From assembly GCA_023055425.1 (NCBI GenBank), contig JALGPY010000006.1:88075935-88139934 (forward strand): a stretch of 64,000 nt of DNA, read 5' to 3'. This document shows, piece by piece, positions 50,401 to 62,011 of the stretch (within the stretch, counting starts at the first letter, position 1; each line of letters opens with the position of its first letter). The notes below the pieces were generated by a model, which had not been told where the DNA came from, did not search any database, and worked only from the letters and a program-made list of their open reading frames with translations. The stretch comes from Linanthus parryae (lineage: Eukaryota; Streptophyta; Magnoliopsida; Ericales; Polemoniaceae). A program made the position numbers and the translations under genes.

Positions 50401-53400
50401 ACTAGTAGTATTCATCCGCACCATATCTTGATTGATGAAATGCCAATAATCAGGACAGAAAGTAGAGTGAAGTGAGACTCAGATTTGAGCTGGAGTTGTG
50501 CAACTTGCCCTAATTTGCACTCTGGAGATAAGATTTATGACATAGAGACTTCCGTCCTATCCTATGTCTGTTTGATTGAAAGTTTCAGTATCGACTAGAT
50601 GATTCTATACTCCAATCATATTCTATCGATGCATTTCATAATCTTTGAAGCTGATTTTGTTAGCCAGCTAAGTGAGTGTTGTCAATTCTAGAGAGAAAGA
50701 TTGTGGAAGCACAGTTCTTATTTTTCTTCTCATGTTAGAGCAACAGCCAAAGAGCAGGAGCAGCCTAGTAGTAGAAATATGGAAGGAAAACATATTTCTA
50801 TTACCTATTTCTGTTATTGAAGAAATTCCTTGGATTATCTTATCTAGCCGTTCTTTCAAGTAAAAGGCTGGCCTTCTTTTGTTTCACCCCTCGACCCCTT
50901 CTCGTTGATGAAAAAAATTGATTGCAAGGACAACCAGCTAGTGGGTCATAATATTTGTATGCAATGTTGGCCTGCTTCAAGTTACAGTAAGTTGCATCTC
51001 TCTACGTCATAAATATTTATCTTGACTGGAAGGCTGAGGTGGTGGTGGCCCGCATCACACGTTAGCCTGTCTCAACAACTGTCTTGACTCTTAAAAAACC
51101 AAGGGAGTAAATAAAACACAAAATGTCAGTTGGTGGCTAGTTTATACTAACACAATACTCTTGTTTTTGTATCATCCATGCAATTTGAACCTTCAGAAGC
51201 TTGCACTTCTCATTTTGTTCTGCTGCTCTATAAACTCATGGTTAAATTCTCTATTTTCCCATGAGTGTATATTTCTTGAATGTTCATGTTTGTCTTGTGA
51301 GTTTGAATTTCCATGATTTGTTTGCAGAGTAAGGGTATATAATTATCGGAAAGGAAGTGCTTTGGCAATATTGAAATATCATAATGCGACGGTAAATATT
51401 CTATCGTCTTCCAATTATTGCACTATATAGCCTATCTTTTATCATTTTGTAAAACATAACATAAGCTTTACTTGTTCAATATGTTTCATGGCACTTAGTT
51501 TTTGGAATAATTTGTTTGCATGCTAGAAGGGAATCGCCTAGTTTAAGTCTGTAAGACTTCGGTAGAATGGTATTTTGTATTATTTACATAGAAGTAAATA
51601 TGTCAATTAGCATTGCCTGAGAATGAGAGTACTCAGCCATCCAGTCTTCATATTACTGGAACTAGTATCTTTGCTGCTGAACTATTGACAGGGTTTGCTC
51701 CATCCCATTGTAATCTAGAAATGAACCCCAAGCCCACATTTAATATCATTTATCCCCCAGTTTATGATTTAATCAATTATAGTAGTAGATCACACACGAG
51801 AACATATAACCTTAAAGTTCCACTTTTTTTTCTTCTCGGGAAGGTGTCTTGTACTGGTGTGCGGCGCTGGTGGGGGCTACTTGAAAATAAAATTGTGGTA
51901 CCTGAGCAGGGACCGCAAAATAGGTGGTCCCACCAGTCACGAATGGTCTTGTAATACATAAACAGATCGTTCCAATCTGATCCAGTGCTCGTCTGTGATG
52001 TGAATGTTCAACCAACTTCTGTACCTTCCAAAATGACTGAAGTCCCTATTTTTGCGTTTGTTGATCTTAATGAAAATTGAATATTGCTTACCAATACTTT
52101 AATATATTTGTCTCGTCAAAATAACTCCACTTCTGCCAACAGATACATTGGGATTCGTATATAAAAAAAATCTGAAGCCTCTTGACATGATACGATTAAT
52201 AATCAGGAACCAAAAGAAATGAGGTGGAATAGTTCCTTCACGGCTCCACGAGCAAGGGATCTATAGGACATGCAATCAACCACCTTATTACCACCACACT
52301 TTATAAACTGTGAAGGTTTCATTCCTAAAAAGCCATGTAGTACGGGTGAGGTAAATTCCAAAAAATCAAGGGTACGGGTGGGGGTTGGGGGGGGGGGGGG
52401 GAGAGGGGGGATGCGGCGACTTTATTTTTATTTTATATTATTTGGGATACCATTGTACTAATATAAAACAACAAAATAGGAATCAAAATTATAATCAAAC
52501 AGAAATTCATTCACAGATTTAAAGATACACTATATGGTTATATCAACAAGACAGTCTCTTCCTGTCCTTGTACTTAGCTGTGGAGAGACAAGAATCTAAG
52601 AGTTAGAAATGTTCAGATAGATGCACGTTATTTAGTAAACGTAGTTGTGTTTTAGAAGACCTCTCAACTAAAAATTTCAAAATGACCCTGCCTTATTCAC
52701 AAAGCACCTGCAAAGCACCCACGAAGCACCCTAGCAGCCACAAAAAGCACCCGGAAGCACCCATGCAACACAGCTAAAAAGATGTATCTTTGTTTTTACA
52801 TTCTCAACCACCAATTGCATCTCAAGTGAAGCTATTGTCTTGCCCCAATTCATTGCAAGAACCAGCACCTGTGAATCACTTCTACTTGAATCAATTCAAA
52901 TGTAAGTAAATTTTAATATATTCAAACAGTTCGTTACTTTTCTTTCACTAATGGAGATTTTTTTCAAGATTCTTTTGCCTTAACCCCCCTAGGAATCTGA
53001 CATGGTTCTTCCTACTTCATTCACGATCTATCTTTTCCGACGGTTTTCACAAATGCTTCATCCATGTTTAGTTTCTGGAAACCTGCCATCTGCAGATTCA
53101 GTGGCATTTATCTTCACTAATAAGGCTCCCTCAACTTTACACTAGATATATTCAGCAGCAAGGACATGTTGTAGCCATTTTACTGTATAATTTTCTGGTC
53201 TCCATGATGTATAGTGCACGGACTTCTCTTGACACATCCAGGCACTATAGTCCTTCTGAATCGCACACTTTAGTTGATGTTGTAAGACCCAACAATTACA
53301 TTTTTTTTTCTCTGAAGTATCAGCATTTTGACCAGTCTAACTACAGATCTAGAAGCATCTCATCATTTCATCTGTAGGAGTGATTAATCCTATAATACTC

Positions 53401-56165
53401 CCCCGCAAGCACTTAAGCTAGAGATGTTTTAAACTTTCTTCTCATGTCCACACCGTGGAAACATTTTTAACTCTCAAGTTCCTTCGACAGAGCAATTTGT
53501 TGAAGACTTCCATTCAAAGCGTTGACTTTATCTTTGGCTTCTATACCCCAAATATGCCTGCTACTGCCTGGCTGATAGGAATTTCAGGTTTAATGATTAA
53601 CAGAATTCAGGATATTCTTTTCATATTTGGTGATTGTTTTTCAGAACAGCGTGGATAAATTGCTTTAGCATCTCGCCAATGAACATGCTTTTAATTCGCT
53701 CCTTGCTTTTAGTTTCTGTACTGCTATTTATTATCTGAGACCATTAAAGGTTAGAGTCTCTGACTTGGATAGCTTATTGAAATAACCTTGAGACATGTTG
53801 AAACCTGGGTTTTCTGGTTACCATGGATAGTTCCATCTTGTTGCCTCATCTCCATTTTTAGCCTTCAAATGATCGATGTGGAAATCTCCTCTTTGGGGGG
53901 ACATGTAGTTAGTGTAGGCGGACTAGAAACTAGTCTCCAGCCTTGTTTGGCAATAAGACCTATATATGTTACCAAATCTTATCCCAGTCCATTTATTCTT
54001 GGTATTACTCAGGAAAGCCCAGTTAAGCCGATTAATTGTCCATCACCTGTCCTTACTGCCCCTGCTGAACAATTGTTAGTGCCAAAACGACAGATTTTAA
54101 AACTTAATGCAGCAATCAGAAGTTTTTCCGTAATTTTTCGTAAGACTTGTACTGCAACATTCAAAAGCTTTTGGTTCTCTCCTGAAATTTTCATCTCTGC
54201 TCCACATTTCACGAAATTGAAGATATCAGTTTTTAACTTTCCGGTGATCAGAGGCATGCCTTAAACAACCCCAAATATACTGCTTGATGGATGTATAACT
54301 ATTATTTTGGATATACTCTGCTTCACCTTTTCTTTACAAAATTCAATTCATTTACCAACTGACTGAGACATCTCGCAAAGATTTAGAATTGTTGCAATTG
54401 TAATAACGTCTCTTTTTATTGCCTGAGTAAGTGATAATGAATCTTCCACAAGAGGTGAATGGCTACTTCTGGCAAAGGTTTGATTGTTGATTTAGCTTCT
54501 AGCGCATTATTAAATTATGTGTGTCCTTCAGTGCACAACACGAGAAAGTAAGGTGAAAGAGGACATGGGTGGTGTATTCCTTCTAGAAGGCTTACATACT
54601 CTTACATTGTCTCTGTTGAGATGCAGAAAAAAGGTACTGACATAGAAATCAAATGTTACAAGAGTATTGGGAAAATGGCTCTAATCAACCCAATCATAGT
54701 ATTTTGCATTATCTAAATCTAAAGTTGTCCAGCGCATTATAGGCCTGATGGGGGGGGGGGGGGGGGGGGGGGGTCATTGATGAAAGCATGAGCTTTCAGA
54801 GATCTTGAAAGATGGTATTTCGCCTTACTAGCTACTCAAGATAGTAGATTTCTCATGGGACCAGATGCTCTGTAGGGCTCAATTGTTAAGATCCATCTAT
54901 TTCCTTCATTCATGCTGGGACGTCCTAAGTTTAGAGAGGGTTTATGGTGCTGGAAGAGTAGTGATACTCACATGTGTCTCGTAGTTATGTGCCCATCGAA
55001 GAACTAATTAGGACAGAGTGATGACTTCCTTTGACCACAAGTGTGTGGATGGTAGCAAGTTCGATACATGGCTAACGAACAGTTGTAATTAGTTATTAAA
55101 GTACGGTTATGGAAGTAACCAGGCACTTAATCGATATGAAATTTCTTATGGGCAGTTTTATTCAGTAGGAGTTGGTGGATTTTCTGACAGAAGATTCCTC
55201 TTCCGCAACGGGTGTGGAGGTACAAGGAGAACCACCACCATGAGGTGCTAGATGTGTAGTTCGGGTAGAAGAACGAGATGAAGGGTGGCAATATCTTCCC
55301 AACAAAGGCCAGACTCAGATAAACAGTGACTTGGCATATACGGGAGAAAAGTAGCTGAGCTTCTCAGGAACAGGCATCTGAGATCATAAGGGCAAACTGC
55401 TAAAAACGAGTTTCCTTATGTTTCATGTGCGGATCTGTTCATGGAAGGGTAAAGACGGCCTTACATTCAGTTATTCTATTGGCAGACAACAAAGCGGGAA
55501 TTCAGGATGCAATCTTTGAGATAGACATCTATGGATGGTGCAAAGTTTAGACAGCAAGGAGGATGCTGAATCCCCCTTTCCATGGACAGTAGGCCGAAGC
55601 CAGTTTAGGGATGCTTTTACAGAAAAGAGCTTGTCCCAAGGAAGCTAAACAAAGGTCATCGGACTGCACCATTATCAAATTCAGGATTTGAAGTAGGTTT
55701 TGGAGTTTAACATATCGGTGAGCAGTGAGTTTGGTGACAATGGTTTAAATTACTCTGAACTTCACTAACTGAACTTTGGTAGTACTATTTTTCTTCTATT
55801 CCCATTCACTGTATAATACTCCCACTGTCAATAGATGTTCACATTGGTTTGTACATGGATTGAGGAGATGCTTTTGACTTTTTAGGATTTACTATATTGT
55901 CCTTTGGGTCCGTTTTGGTTTATGTTGTACTTATATTGGGAAGTGAAAAAGTAAGAATTTAAAAGAGGATATGAAGAGAAGTAAGAGTGAAGTATGCAAC
56001 TTTAGTGGACTAATTAAATCGGACAGAGGGGAAATTTGATCATGTTCGTCTTCTTCTTTTTTGCAGTGCAATGCGGTAACATTCTCACCTGATTGTAGAC
56101 TAATGGCATCGTCATCTGAAGATACCACTGTGGCCCTGTGGGAACTTTATCCTCCACGAACATAA
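35499..56165 (+). CDS. DSE1: DSE1/TANMEI-like WD40-repeat protein
   Basis: This is a WD40 beta-propeller protein of the GNB1L/ASTRA-associated type. In Arabidopsis, DSE1/TANMEI is needed for embryo development and for plasmodesmatal size control. The exons are 35499-35602, 35694-35756, 35872-35943, 36031-36087, 36693-36895, 37860-37918, 38011-38104, 40673-40739, 41879-41961, 42038-42129, 46869-46975, 51328-51391 and 56067-56165. They sum to 1164 nt (387 aa) with every phase matching, close to the Arabidopsis length (386 aa from memory). Propeller blades are visible as [83 protein letters not shown] and [13 protein letters not shown] variable acidic linker ([20 protein letters not shown]) lies about residues 125-145. 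Several introns are swollen by MITEs, but all splice sites are GT/AG. Confidence 0.95.
37293..37537. repeat. Recent tandem duplication, 2 x 122 bp, in a DSE1 intron
   Basis: The block beginning TCATGTTTGTTTCTTGTCAT at 37293 is repeated directly at 37415. I see essentially one substitution (ATTACG against ATTACA). It is non-coding and lies between exons 5 and 6. Confidence 0.9.
39016..39258. mobile_element. Stowaway MITE in DSE1 intron 7
   Basis: The left end CTCACTATGTTCCTAAAAAA and right end (inverse CTCCCTCAGTTCCAAAAAAT) are inverted copies. The left flank is TA (39014-39015); the right flank reads AA, perhaps a mutated TA. It is 243 bp long and non-coding. The CTCCCTCAGTTCC end is classic for Stowaway. 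Confidence 0.75.
43287..43652. mobile_element. MITE with AAGCAT/GTGCGGGTG ends in DSE1 intron 10, copy A
   Basis: The left end AGAAGCATGAGTGCGGG and right end GCACTTGTGCTTCCT are inverse-related, with GTGCGGGTG-type subterminal repeats at both sides. The core around 43547-43600 (TTTTAGAAGAC ... TTTCAAAATGACCCTG) is shared with 52650-52705. The target duplication is not clear, so the borders are approximate. Confidence 0.5.
45241..45396 (+). CDS. Small 51-aa open frame with one membrane segment, in DSE1 intron 10
   Basis: The frame opens [20 protein letters not shown] and continues into a strongly hydrophobic stretch ([20 protein letters not shown]) before the stop. The Ser/Gly-rich head followed by a single membrane span looks like the N-terminus of a type II membrane protein. 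Right after it comes a GC-rich CCGG-containing repeat (about 45380-45560). It may be a captured first exon cut off by a MITE, or chance. Confidence 0.3.
   Translation: MEEKGGSSSGGQGGGRSYHLRLAIATLFSFIVFPVIAVFVTFVSLVLSNEL
49196..49262 (+). other. Possible SINE head (tRNA-like boxes) in DSE1 intron 11
   Basis: TGGTTCAGCGG (49196-49206) fits the box A consensus. GGTTCGATT (49238-49246) is a partial box B at SINE-like spacing. No tail or flanking duplication was found, so this is weak. Confidence 0.3.
49974..50258. mobile_element. hAT-type MITE in DSE1 intron 11
   Basis: The ends TAGGGATGAA and the inverse ending GCCATCCCTA are flanked by ATCACGAG (49966-49973) and GTCGCGAG (50259-50266). This is an 8-bp duplication with two differences. 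The interior is rich in CCCGA/TCGGG words. It is 285 bp long, with no coding capacity. Confidence 0.7.
52331..52775. mobile_element. MITE related to the 43287 copy, in DSE1 intron 12, copy B
   Basis: It shares with copy A the terminal GTACGGGTGAGG/GGTGCGGG-like repeats, the run of AAGCACCC words at the right end (52700-52770), and the core TTTTAGAAGAC ... TTTCAAAATGACCCTG. A G-run (about 52386-52401) has expanded in its left part. Borders are approximate. Confidence 0.5.
53788..54264 (+). other. Unassigned 158-codon open frame in DSE1 intron 12
   Basis: This is the longest open frame within the DSE1 introns, and the opposite strand is also open over 54257-54009. I recognise no domain. Being sense-oriented inside an intron and without splice context, it is more likely a relic or chance than a gene. 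Confidence 0.2.
55818..56030. mobile_element. Degenerate Stowaway-like MITE before DSE1 exon 13
   Basis: The left end CTCCCACTGTC after TA resembles the inverse of CGGACAGAGGGGA at the right. The right flank lacks TA, and the TIRs are short. It is tentatively placed immediately upstream of the final exon acceptor. Confidence 0.4.
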
Positions 56166-56800
56166 ACTTGAGTGTCAGCAATCCTGACCAATATCAGTTT
56201 AAGCTATGTTAGGTAGTTCAACATCACTTGATCAACTTTAGGAGTGTTACAATTGTCCTTTGCTATAAAGGCTCGGAATGGTTCGTCCTTGACGGTGTCA
56301 AAAGACTAGCTGTTCCGTTTCAGCAAGTTGCCGTTGTTTCTGGAATAGCTGTGGGGTGGTATCATATGATGTTTGTTGATGAGTGTGGGTACAGGTATTT
56401 CAGTTAAATTGTAAAAAGGATAAAGATAGGACGAGTATGTGATTTCAAACCATGGTAGCAATTAATTTATTTTTCTTGACCATGTACTTTCATCTCCTTA
56501 TATCTTGTACGATGATATCCTTTCCGGGTTTTGTTTCTGTAAAAAATTGAGCTGAAACAGCAACCAGTCTTTTCTTGGTTTCAGGGTAGTTTGGGGTTAA
56601 ATCTGCCAAACTTGCAAGGTATGAAATTTGCAGCATCTTCGGTGCTATTACCCTTGTTTCTTCTGTATTAGCTTAGAGAAAAATGGCATATGTGTTTGAT
56701 ACCCGTGCCATTTATAACTCTGTTCCTGAAAACAGTTTGAAAAGACAAGTTAACAACTATCTAGACACAAAATGAGCGGTCCATATAGTGGAATTTGTAT
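56166..56800 (+). other. DSE1 3' UTR and downstream flank
   Basis: This follows the DSE1 stop codon. The sequence is AT-rich with no open frame or element. A plant polyadenylation site is expected within the first few hundred bases but no single signal stands out. Confidence 0.4.
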
Positions 56801-57990
56801 CTCCCTTCAAAAATGTAACAGCAATTAAGCTCGAAAAATTTAAAATGATGAGTAAAAAATGGGGTCTAATCAATCCGCTTATATAGCAGCAGATTACAAA
56901 CATCTTTACACCGCAAGACATTGTATGAAGAACAAAAGATAGAAAATGTAGAAAAAGAAGAAAGATAGAAGTAATAAAGCAGCGACTGTAGCAGTAGCAA
57001 CAACTTTATCAGCAGCAACTCCAGCTTGCTCCTCTTCTACTTTTTGTTTCAGAACATTACATAGATGGTTATGCAGAGAGAGAGAGAGAGAGAGGGTTAA
57101 CTAGGGTGCGAGCAAATGGGGCATTTTACTGATTTCGCGATATTGACTGAAAAACTAAGTCCAAGCTAGACATTGACTGATTTCGCGATATTCTATCCGA
57201 GAATCGTCACACAATTAGGCAACCTGCAGATATTCATCCACAGATTCATGTATGTGACAACGAATTAATGTTTAATTTACAACTCTCAGAAAGACAAACT
57301 TTTCATCAGCGAGTTTTGAGGGAAATATACCATGAGCTACAATTTTAATGCCTACTTCAACCTAGTACATCTCCCTCTCCTCTAAAAAAAAGGTAGATCT
57401 CCTTCGTCGAAATGTATAATCATTTAAGCGCCAAATATTTGTACAAACATTGAGTTGCAACAAGTAATGGTTTGGGAAGCAACAACTAATGTTATCTACC
57501 TCAAAAGCCAAACAACCATGTTGTTCAGAAAACGTACCAGCTATTGCATTTAGAAATTCTAAGTGAACTACCAATTGCACAATTCATTTTAGCAAAATCA
57601 AAGTGAAGATAGTACACATAACCCACCATGATCAAACAGAATCACTAACATGATCTCCCTCAAAAAATTTAACATCAATTAAGCTCAAAATATTTAAAAT
57701 AAGGAGACAAAAATTCAGCATAATTAATCCCCTTATATTACAGCAGATTACAAATACTTTTACACCACATAACAAGAGTTCTTCAATTTGAACTCATAAA
57801 GAACACATAAAGAACGAAAGATAGAATGTTACGAAAAATAAGAAAGAGTATATAGCAGATAAACAACAGTGAGTTTTTCATGAAGATAGTACACATGATA
57901 ACTACCATGATAAAATAGAATCACTAACATACATTCCCTCCAGAATTCAACATAATCAATCCCCTTATATTACATCAGATATAATCAGAT
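56801..57990. repeat. Dispersed direct duplication of an AT-rich segment
   Basis: Segments near 56803-56950, 57654-57830 and (partial) 57930-57990 share words such as CAATTAAGCTC, TTTAAAAT, CCCCTTATATTACAGCAGAT and ACAAA(C/T)A(T/C)(C/T)TTTACACC. A short (GA)n tract lies at about 57076-57095. No coding potential is seen. Confidence 0.6.
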
Positions 57991-58135
57991 AAATAGCAAT
58001 AGAAGCATGAGTTACTAACGTGATCAGATAGATTAACAATAAGGACAAAAACATGAATGTAACAATAAGTTGGACAAGCTTCATAAATTTAGGCATTCAC
58101 ATCATATAACAAGAATGTAACTAACATGAATATTG

Positions 58136-58550
58136 TTCACATAAATAACAAGATAAACCAAATAAGAAGGACATAACATGAAGAGGTTATGTTACAAGAA
58201 ATGCAACATTCATGAAGTTTCAACTAGAGAAGAAGAGAGGTTTAGCAACATATACCATGACTATTTGTTCACATAACTAGCAAGATCAACCAAAGAAGTG
58301 CATAACATGAATATGTTATGTTATAAGAAATGCAGCATTCATTAGGATTCAACCAAATAAGAAGAGAGGCTTTAGCAAAACACGAGTATTTTTTACATAA
58401 CTAACATGATCAACCAAATAAGAAGCACATGAAATGAATAGTTATGTTACAAGAAATGCAAAATTTATTAAGTTTGAACCAAATAAGAAGAGAGCCTTTA
58501 GCAACTTATAACATCAATATTGTTTACATAACTAACATGATAAACTAAAT
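58136..58550. repeat. Minisatellite, about 125-130 bp unit, three to four copies
   Basis: The word TT(C/T)ACATAACTA(A/G)CA(A/T)GAT starts near 58136, 58268, 58392 and 58523. Between these come GTTATGTTA(C/T)AAGAAATGCA and AAGAAGAGAG in a fixed order. Copies are diverged by point changes and small indels. Confidence 0.75.
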
Positions 58551-58660
58551 CAATGCAATATCTTACGGGGTAAGCACTTCCAGCATTTGGAGGTGGAGGC
58601 AATATAGATTTTTGAGGAAGGGGATCATGTACCTCCAGCTTCACTGAAGCACATAAGATT

Positions 58661-59248
58661 TCAAAGCCGAAATGCAGTCTCAAAGCTCTTGAATTAGCAA
58701 CAAAAAGGATCCAATTCAAAGATATGCGTACAGTTGCGGATATAGATGAGAAGTGGTTCCACATTCCAAAAATTAATGAGAAGTATATCCTACTTCCTAA
58801 TGAAGAAGCACCATATGCCAGTCAAAACATTTCATACCAAATATAATGTCCATGTTTGCAGTTGCAAGACCAATTTTTGGGGAAGGAGTTGAAGTGCTAT
58901 TTGATGGAAAAATAGGCATTTGGCCATTTTAGATGACATTGAATCACAAAAGGGTTCTAAGAATAGACCTAGGGGTTAGAGACCAAACATATCCCTTCAG
59001 TTAATAGGGAGGTACGGAAGAACATGCTAGTCAAGCAAATCATTCCAACAATTAATGAGAAGTGGCACAGTGTTTCATCACATAAAATATCAATCCAACA
59101 GGACAATGCGCTACACATAGCCAATGATAATGTGAATTTATATGCTGCAACAAGTTATGGGTTCAATATTTGTTTGATTAATCAACTAGTTAAGTCTCCA
59201 GCCACTAGCATCAATGATTTGATGTTCTTCAACACACTATTTTGCTGA
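58661..59248 (+). pseudogene. Plant mariner-like transposase fossil
   Basis: The first frame has IQFKDMRTVADIDEKWFHIP and INEKYILLPNEE. After a shift near 58815, another frame shows FAVARP and FDGKIGIWPF. After further breaks, 59024-59248 reads MLVKQIIPTINEKWHSVSS and ISIQQDNALHIAND. DIDEKWF and IQQDNA carry the first two catalytic aspartates of plant Tc1/mariner (Soymar-type) transposases, and SPATSINDLMFF aligns with the third. It is truncated at both ends and cannot be functional. Confidence 0.8.
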
Positions 59249-59269
59249 TTGTCATTATGTGAAATGGAT

Positions 59270-59835
59270 TTGGTGAAATGCACTAGGTTGAATACAGTCT
59301 TTGCACTATACCCCCAATTTAAAACAACAATTACAAAGGTTGTTAGTTAGCCAGTGGTCCCCATTTTTTTAAATAGTATAAAATTCACTATCCACATGCA
59401 CACGTAAGTTGCTATCTCTCTCTGCAAAACATTAATTTTTTGCAGCAACCATTCTCCTCTATTCACTATTCCTGCTGGATATATCTTAAAGTCTCCAAAT
59501 AACCCGCATTAAAGCCATCAAAACTTGTTCATTTGTCACTCTCATATGGTCCAGTTCTGTCCTCTCTCTAAAAAAAAATTATGTTTATCCTTTGTGATTT
59601 GAGTGTTATTAGTGGTTCTGCAAGACCATAGGTAATTTTGTATATCCTCTGTAATCCTAATGTGAATGTTTGTTTTACCACATCATGCACACAATCTTTT
59701 ATATTAGCTTTGTTTGTTCATCTTCATCTTCATATGTTGTTTGTTTGTTCATCTTGTTCATATGTTTATGAATATGTTGTTGAATGTTACTCTATACTGG
59801 GTTTTGTGACTGTCTAGTATGATTAAATAATAGGA
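59270..59835. other. Intergenic, AT-rich, nothing recognised
   Basis: There are no open frames of note. A local repeat of TTTGTTTGTTCATCTT occurs near 59706-59760. Confidence 0.4.
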
Positions 59836-59839
59836 AATT

Positions 59840-60900
59840 ATACTCGTCCGTGAAATAGGCAGACAGGTTTGTATACTCCTCTGGTTAAAACCAGACGAGT
59901 GGACTTGCTCGTCTAGTTTAGACCTGACGATCATATTCACTCGTATTGTTTGAAAGCAGATGAGCATATTCACTCGTCCAGTTTTAAACCAGACGAGCAA
60001 GTTGTATGAGTGAAATTCGTTCGGCTTAAAACTAGACGAGCAAGTTTACCCGTAGAACATGACCATACAAGTGAATATGCTCGTCAACGAGGCAATCGAA
60101 ATTAGCTGAATTTGAAATATTATCAGAAAACTATAAGTTTATAAAATTACTACATTAATACTTGTGTGACATTTTCATAAATATTATTTATTATTTAAAA
60201 TTTTAAGTTATTGTTTGTATAAGTGTTATTTCATAATATTTCATTGTTTGAGTGTTATTTTTATCTGTTATTTTTTAGGAGTTATTAATATTTTAGTGTT
60301 CTATTTCAATGTAATTATTGTTTTAGTGTGATTTAGTGTTACATTTTCTTCTCAGTTGTTCAATTTTAAATTATCCTAGTATTTTCTTTTATCTAAGTGT
60401 TAGTTTTTTTCCCAATAAAAACAACTTATACTCGTTAGCTTTAGATTGCTCGTTTGGCTTCACAAGTATGCTCGTCTGATTTCACCATTGGCACTCGTCT
60501 GATATCACCACAACACTCGCCTGATTCCACAATTAACACTCATCTGTTCACCAAAATACTCGTCTAAATACAACATAGAACTCGTCTGTTTCATTTAATA
60601 CTCGTCCGATTTCACTTTGTTCCAAATCAACAAGACAACTCTTTCTTGAACCAGACGAGTGCTCATTAACTTTCCCGTCTAGTTTCAGAAGAGCAAGTTA
60701 ATGAGCACTCGTCTGGTGAGCAAGTTAATGAGCACTCGTCTGGTTCCAGAGTGTGATTCACTAAGTTGCTCCTCTGGTTCTAGAAGAGCAATTTAGTGAC
60801 CACTCGTCTGGTTCCCGAGAGTGTTTCAATAACATACTCGTTAGGTTTCAGAGAGTCTACTCGTCAGATCCAAACCGAGCGAGTGCACTCGTCCAATTCT
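59840..60900. repeat. Array of CTCGTCTGGTT-like motifs in both orientations
   Basis: About 25 occurrences of CTCGTC/GACGAG-type words are scattered over 1.06 kb, many within the longer consensus ACTCGTCTGGTT or its inverse. Examples lie at about 59891, 59907, 59965, 60470, 60493, 60579, 60705, 60736 and 60801. They cluster at the two sides and are sparse at 60100-60420. Spacing is irregular, so this is not a simple tandem satellite. Confidence 0.8.
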
Positions 60901-60935
60901 CAGATCTGCGAGGGTGATTCAAATTCCCTTAAAAT

Positions 60936-61053
<118 letters not shown>

Positions 61054-61237
61054 GTTTCATATGGTTCGCCTGCTCATTCCGATGGTAAGTCCGGAAAATT
61101 GTGGACTGTGGATGAGATCAGCGGCGGTTGGGACGATGGGGTTGGGGATGGTGACAGAGTCCGGTAGGGATGGGGCGGAGGACAAAGCTCCAGTGGAGGT
61201 CATGGAAGAAGAAGATGAAGAAGATTAGGAAGCCATT

Positions 61238-61240
<3 letters not shown>

Positions 61241-61319
<79 letters not shown>
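61241..61319. repeat. (GA)n microsatellite
   Basis: About 39 uninterrupted GA units, 190 bp after the previous tract. The segment between the tracts has an acidic open frame (EEEDEED end) that is not convincing as a gene. Confidence 0.98.
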
Positions 61320-61324
<5 letters not shown>

Positions 61325-61752
61325 TCAAATGAAGGTTCAACTTTAAGTTATATACAACCTTTTTTTTATAGCTTTTGATTACTTCTGATTAATTATGTGT
61401 TACCCTCAATTGAGGTCATCAGTTCATACAAAGTCAACCGAGGGTAGATATCCAAGTCGAATTCATTAGCTGGCTCAACAACCAATTTTTTATTCTCCAA
61501 ATCGATACAAATTTTGCATAGTCAGATGGGTACGATTGATGAGCTGATTGGTGCAGTAGATATGAGCTTTGAGGCTATGGAGACTAAAACTAGCCTTCAA
61601 AGCTGCCTGGTTGAGATCATGAAAAAGGAGGGGCACATTGGGATTTTTGAGGAGGGGTTTGGAGAGAGAGAGCGAGATAAACCGAGGGAGTCACTACGAT
61701 CTTAGGTATTGACTAAAACAGATAAGGACTGTCATTAATATGCTAATAACTA
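61320..61752. other. Intergenic, nothing recognised
   Basis: Only a 63-codon open frame (61514-61705) with no recognisable motif is present. Confidence 0.4.
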
Positions 61753-62011
61753 CAACCTCTGTTTCTTCTCTTTCCGCTTACTTTACTTTTTGTCACTATT
61801 CACTGAATCACTTTCACACAGTGACTTGATCAATAAATTAATACACAAATTTTATAACCTTTTCACTCTCTTAGAGTTAAATTTTCTCTACAATACCATA
61901 ACAAAATTGTCAAAAAAATATATCGTTTTGCTATCTAAATTACAGAGTCAAAGTGACCCAGTTACGGGTTAAAAAGTCAAAGTAGGACAATCCAGAAGAA
62001 ACAGACTAAGT
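61753..62011. mobile_element. Stowaway-type MITE, copy 3
   Basis: The ends CAACCTCTGTTTCTTCTC and the inverse ending GAAGAAACAGACTAAG are flanked by TA (61751-61752 and 62012-62013). It is 259 bp long. It shares the interior CACTATTCACTGAATCAC and TTTTGCTATCTAAATTAC with copies 1 and 2. Confidence 0.8.

Noticed and set aside
56067..56165. DSE1 final exon as an independent short gene
   Set aside because: Its phase and sequence complete the WD40 protein exactly.
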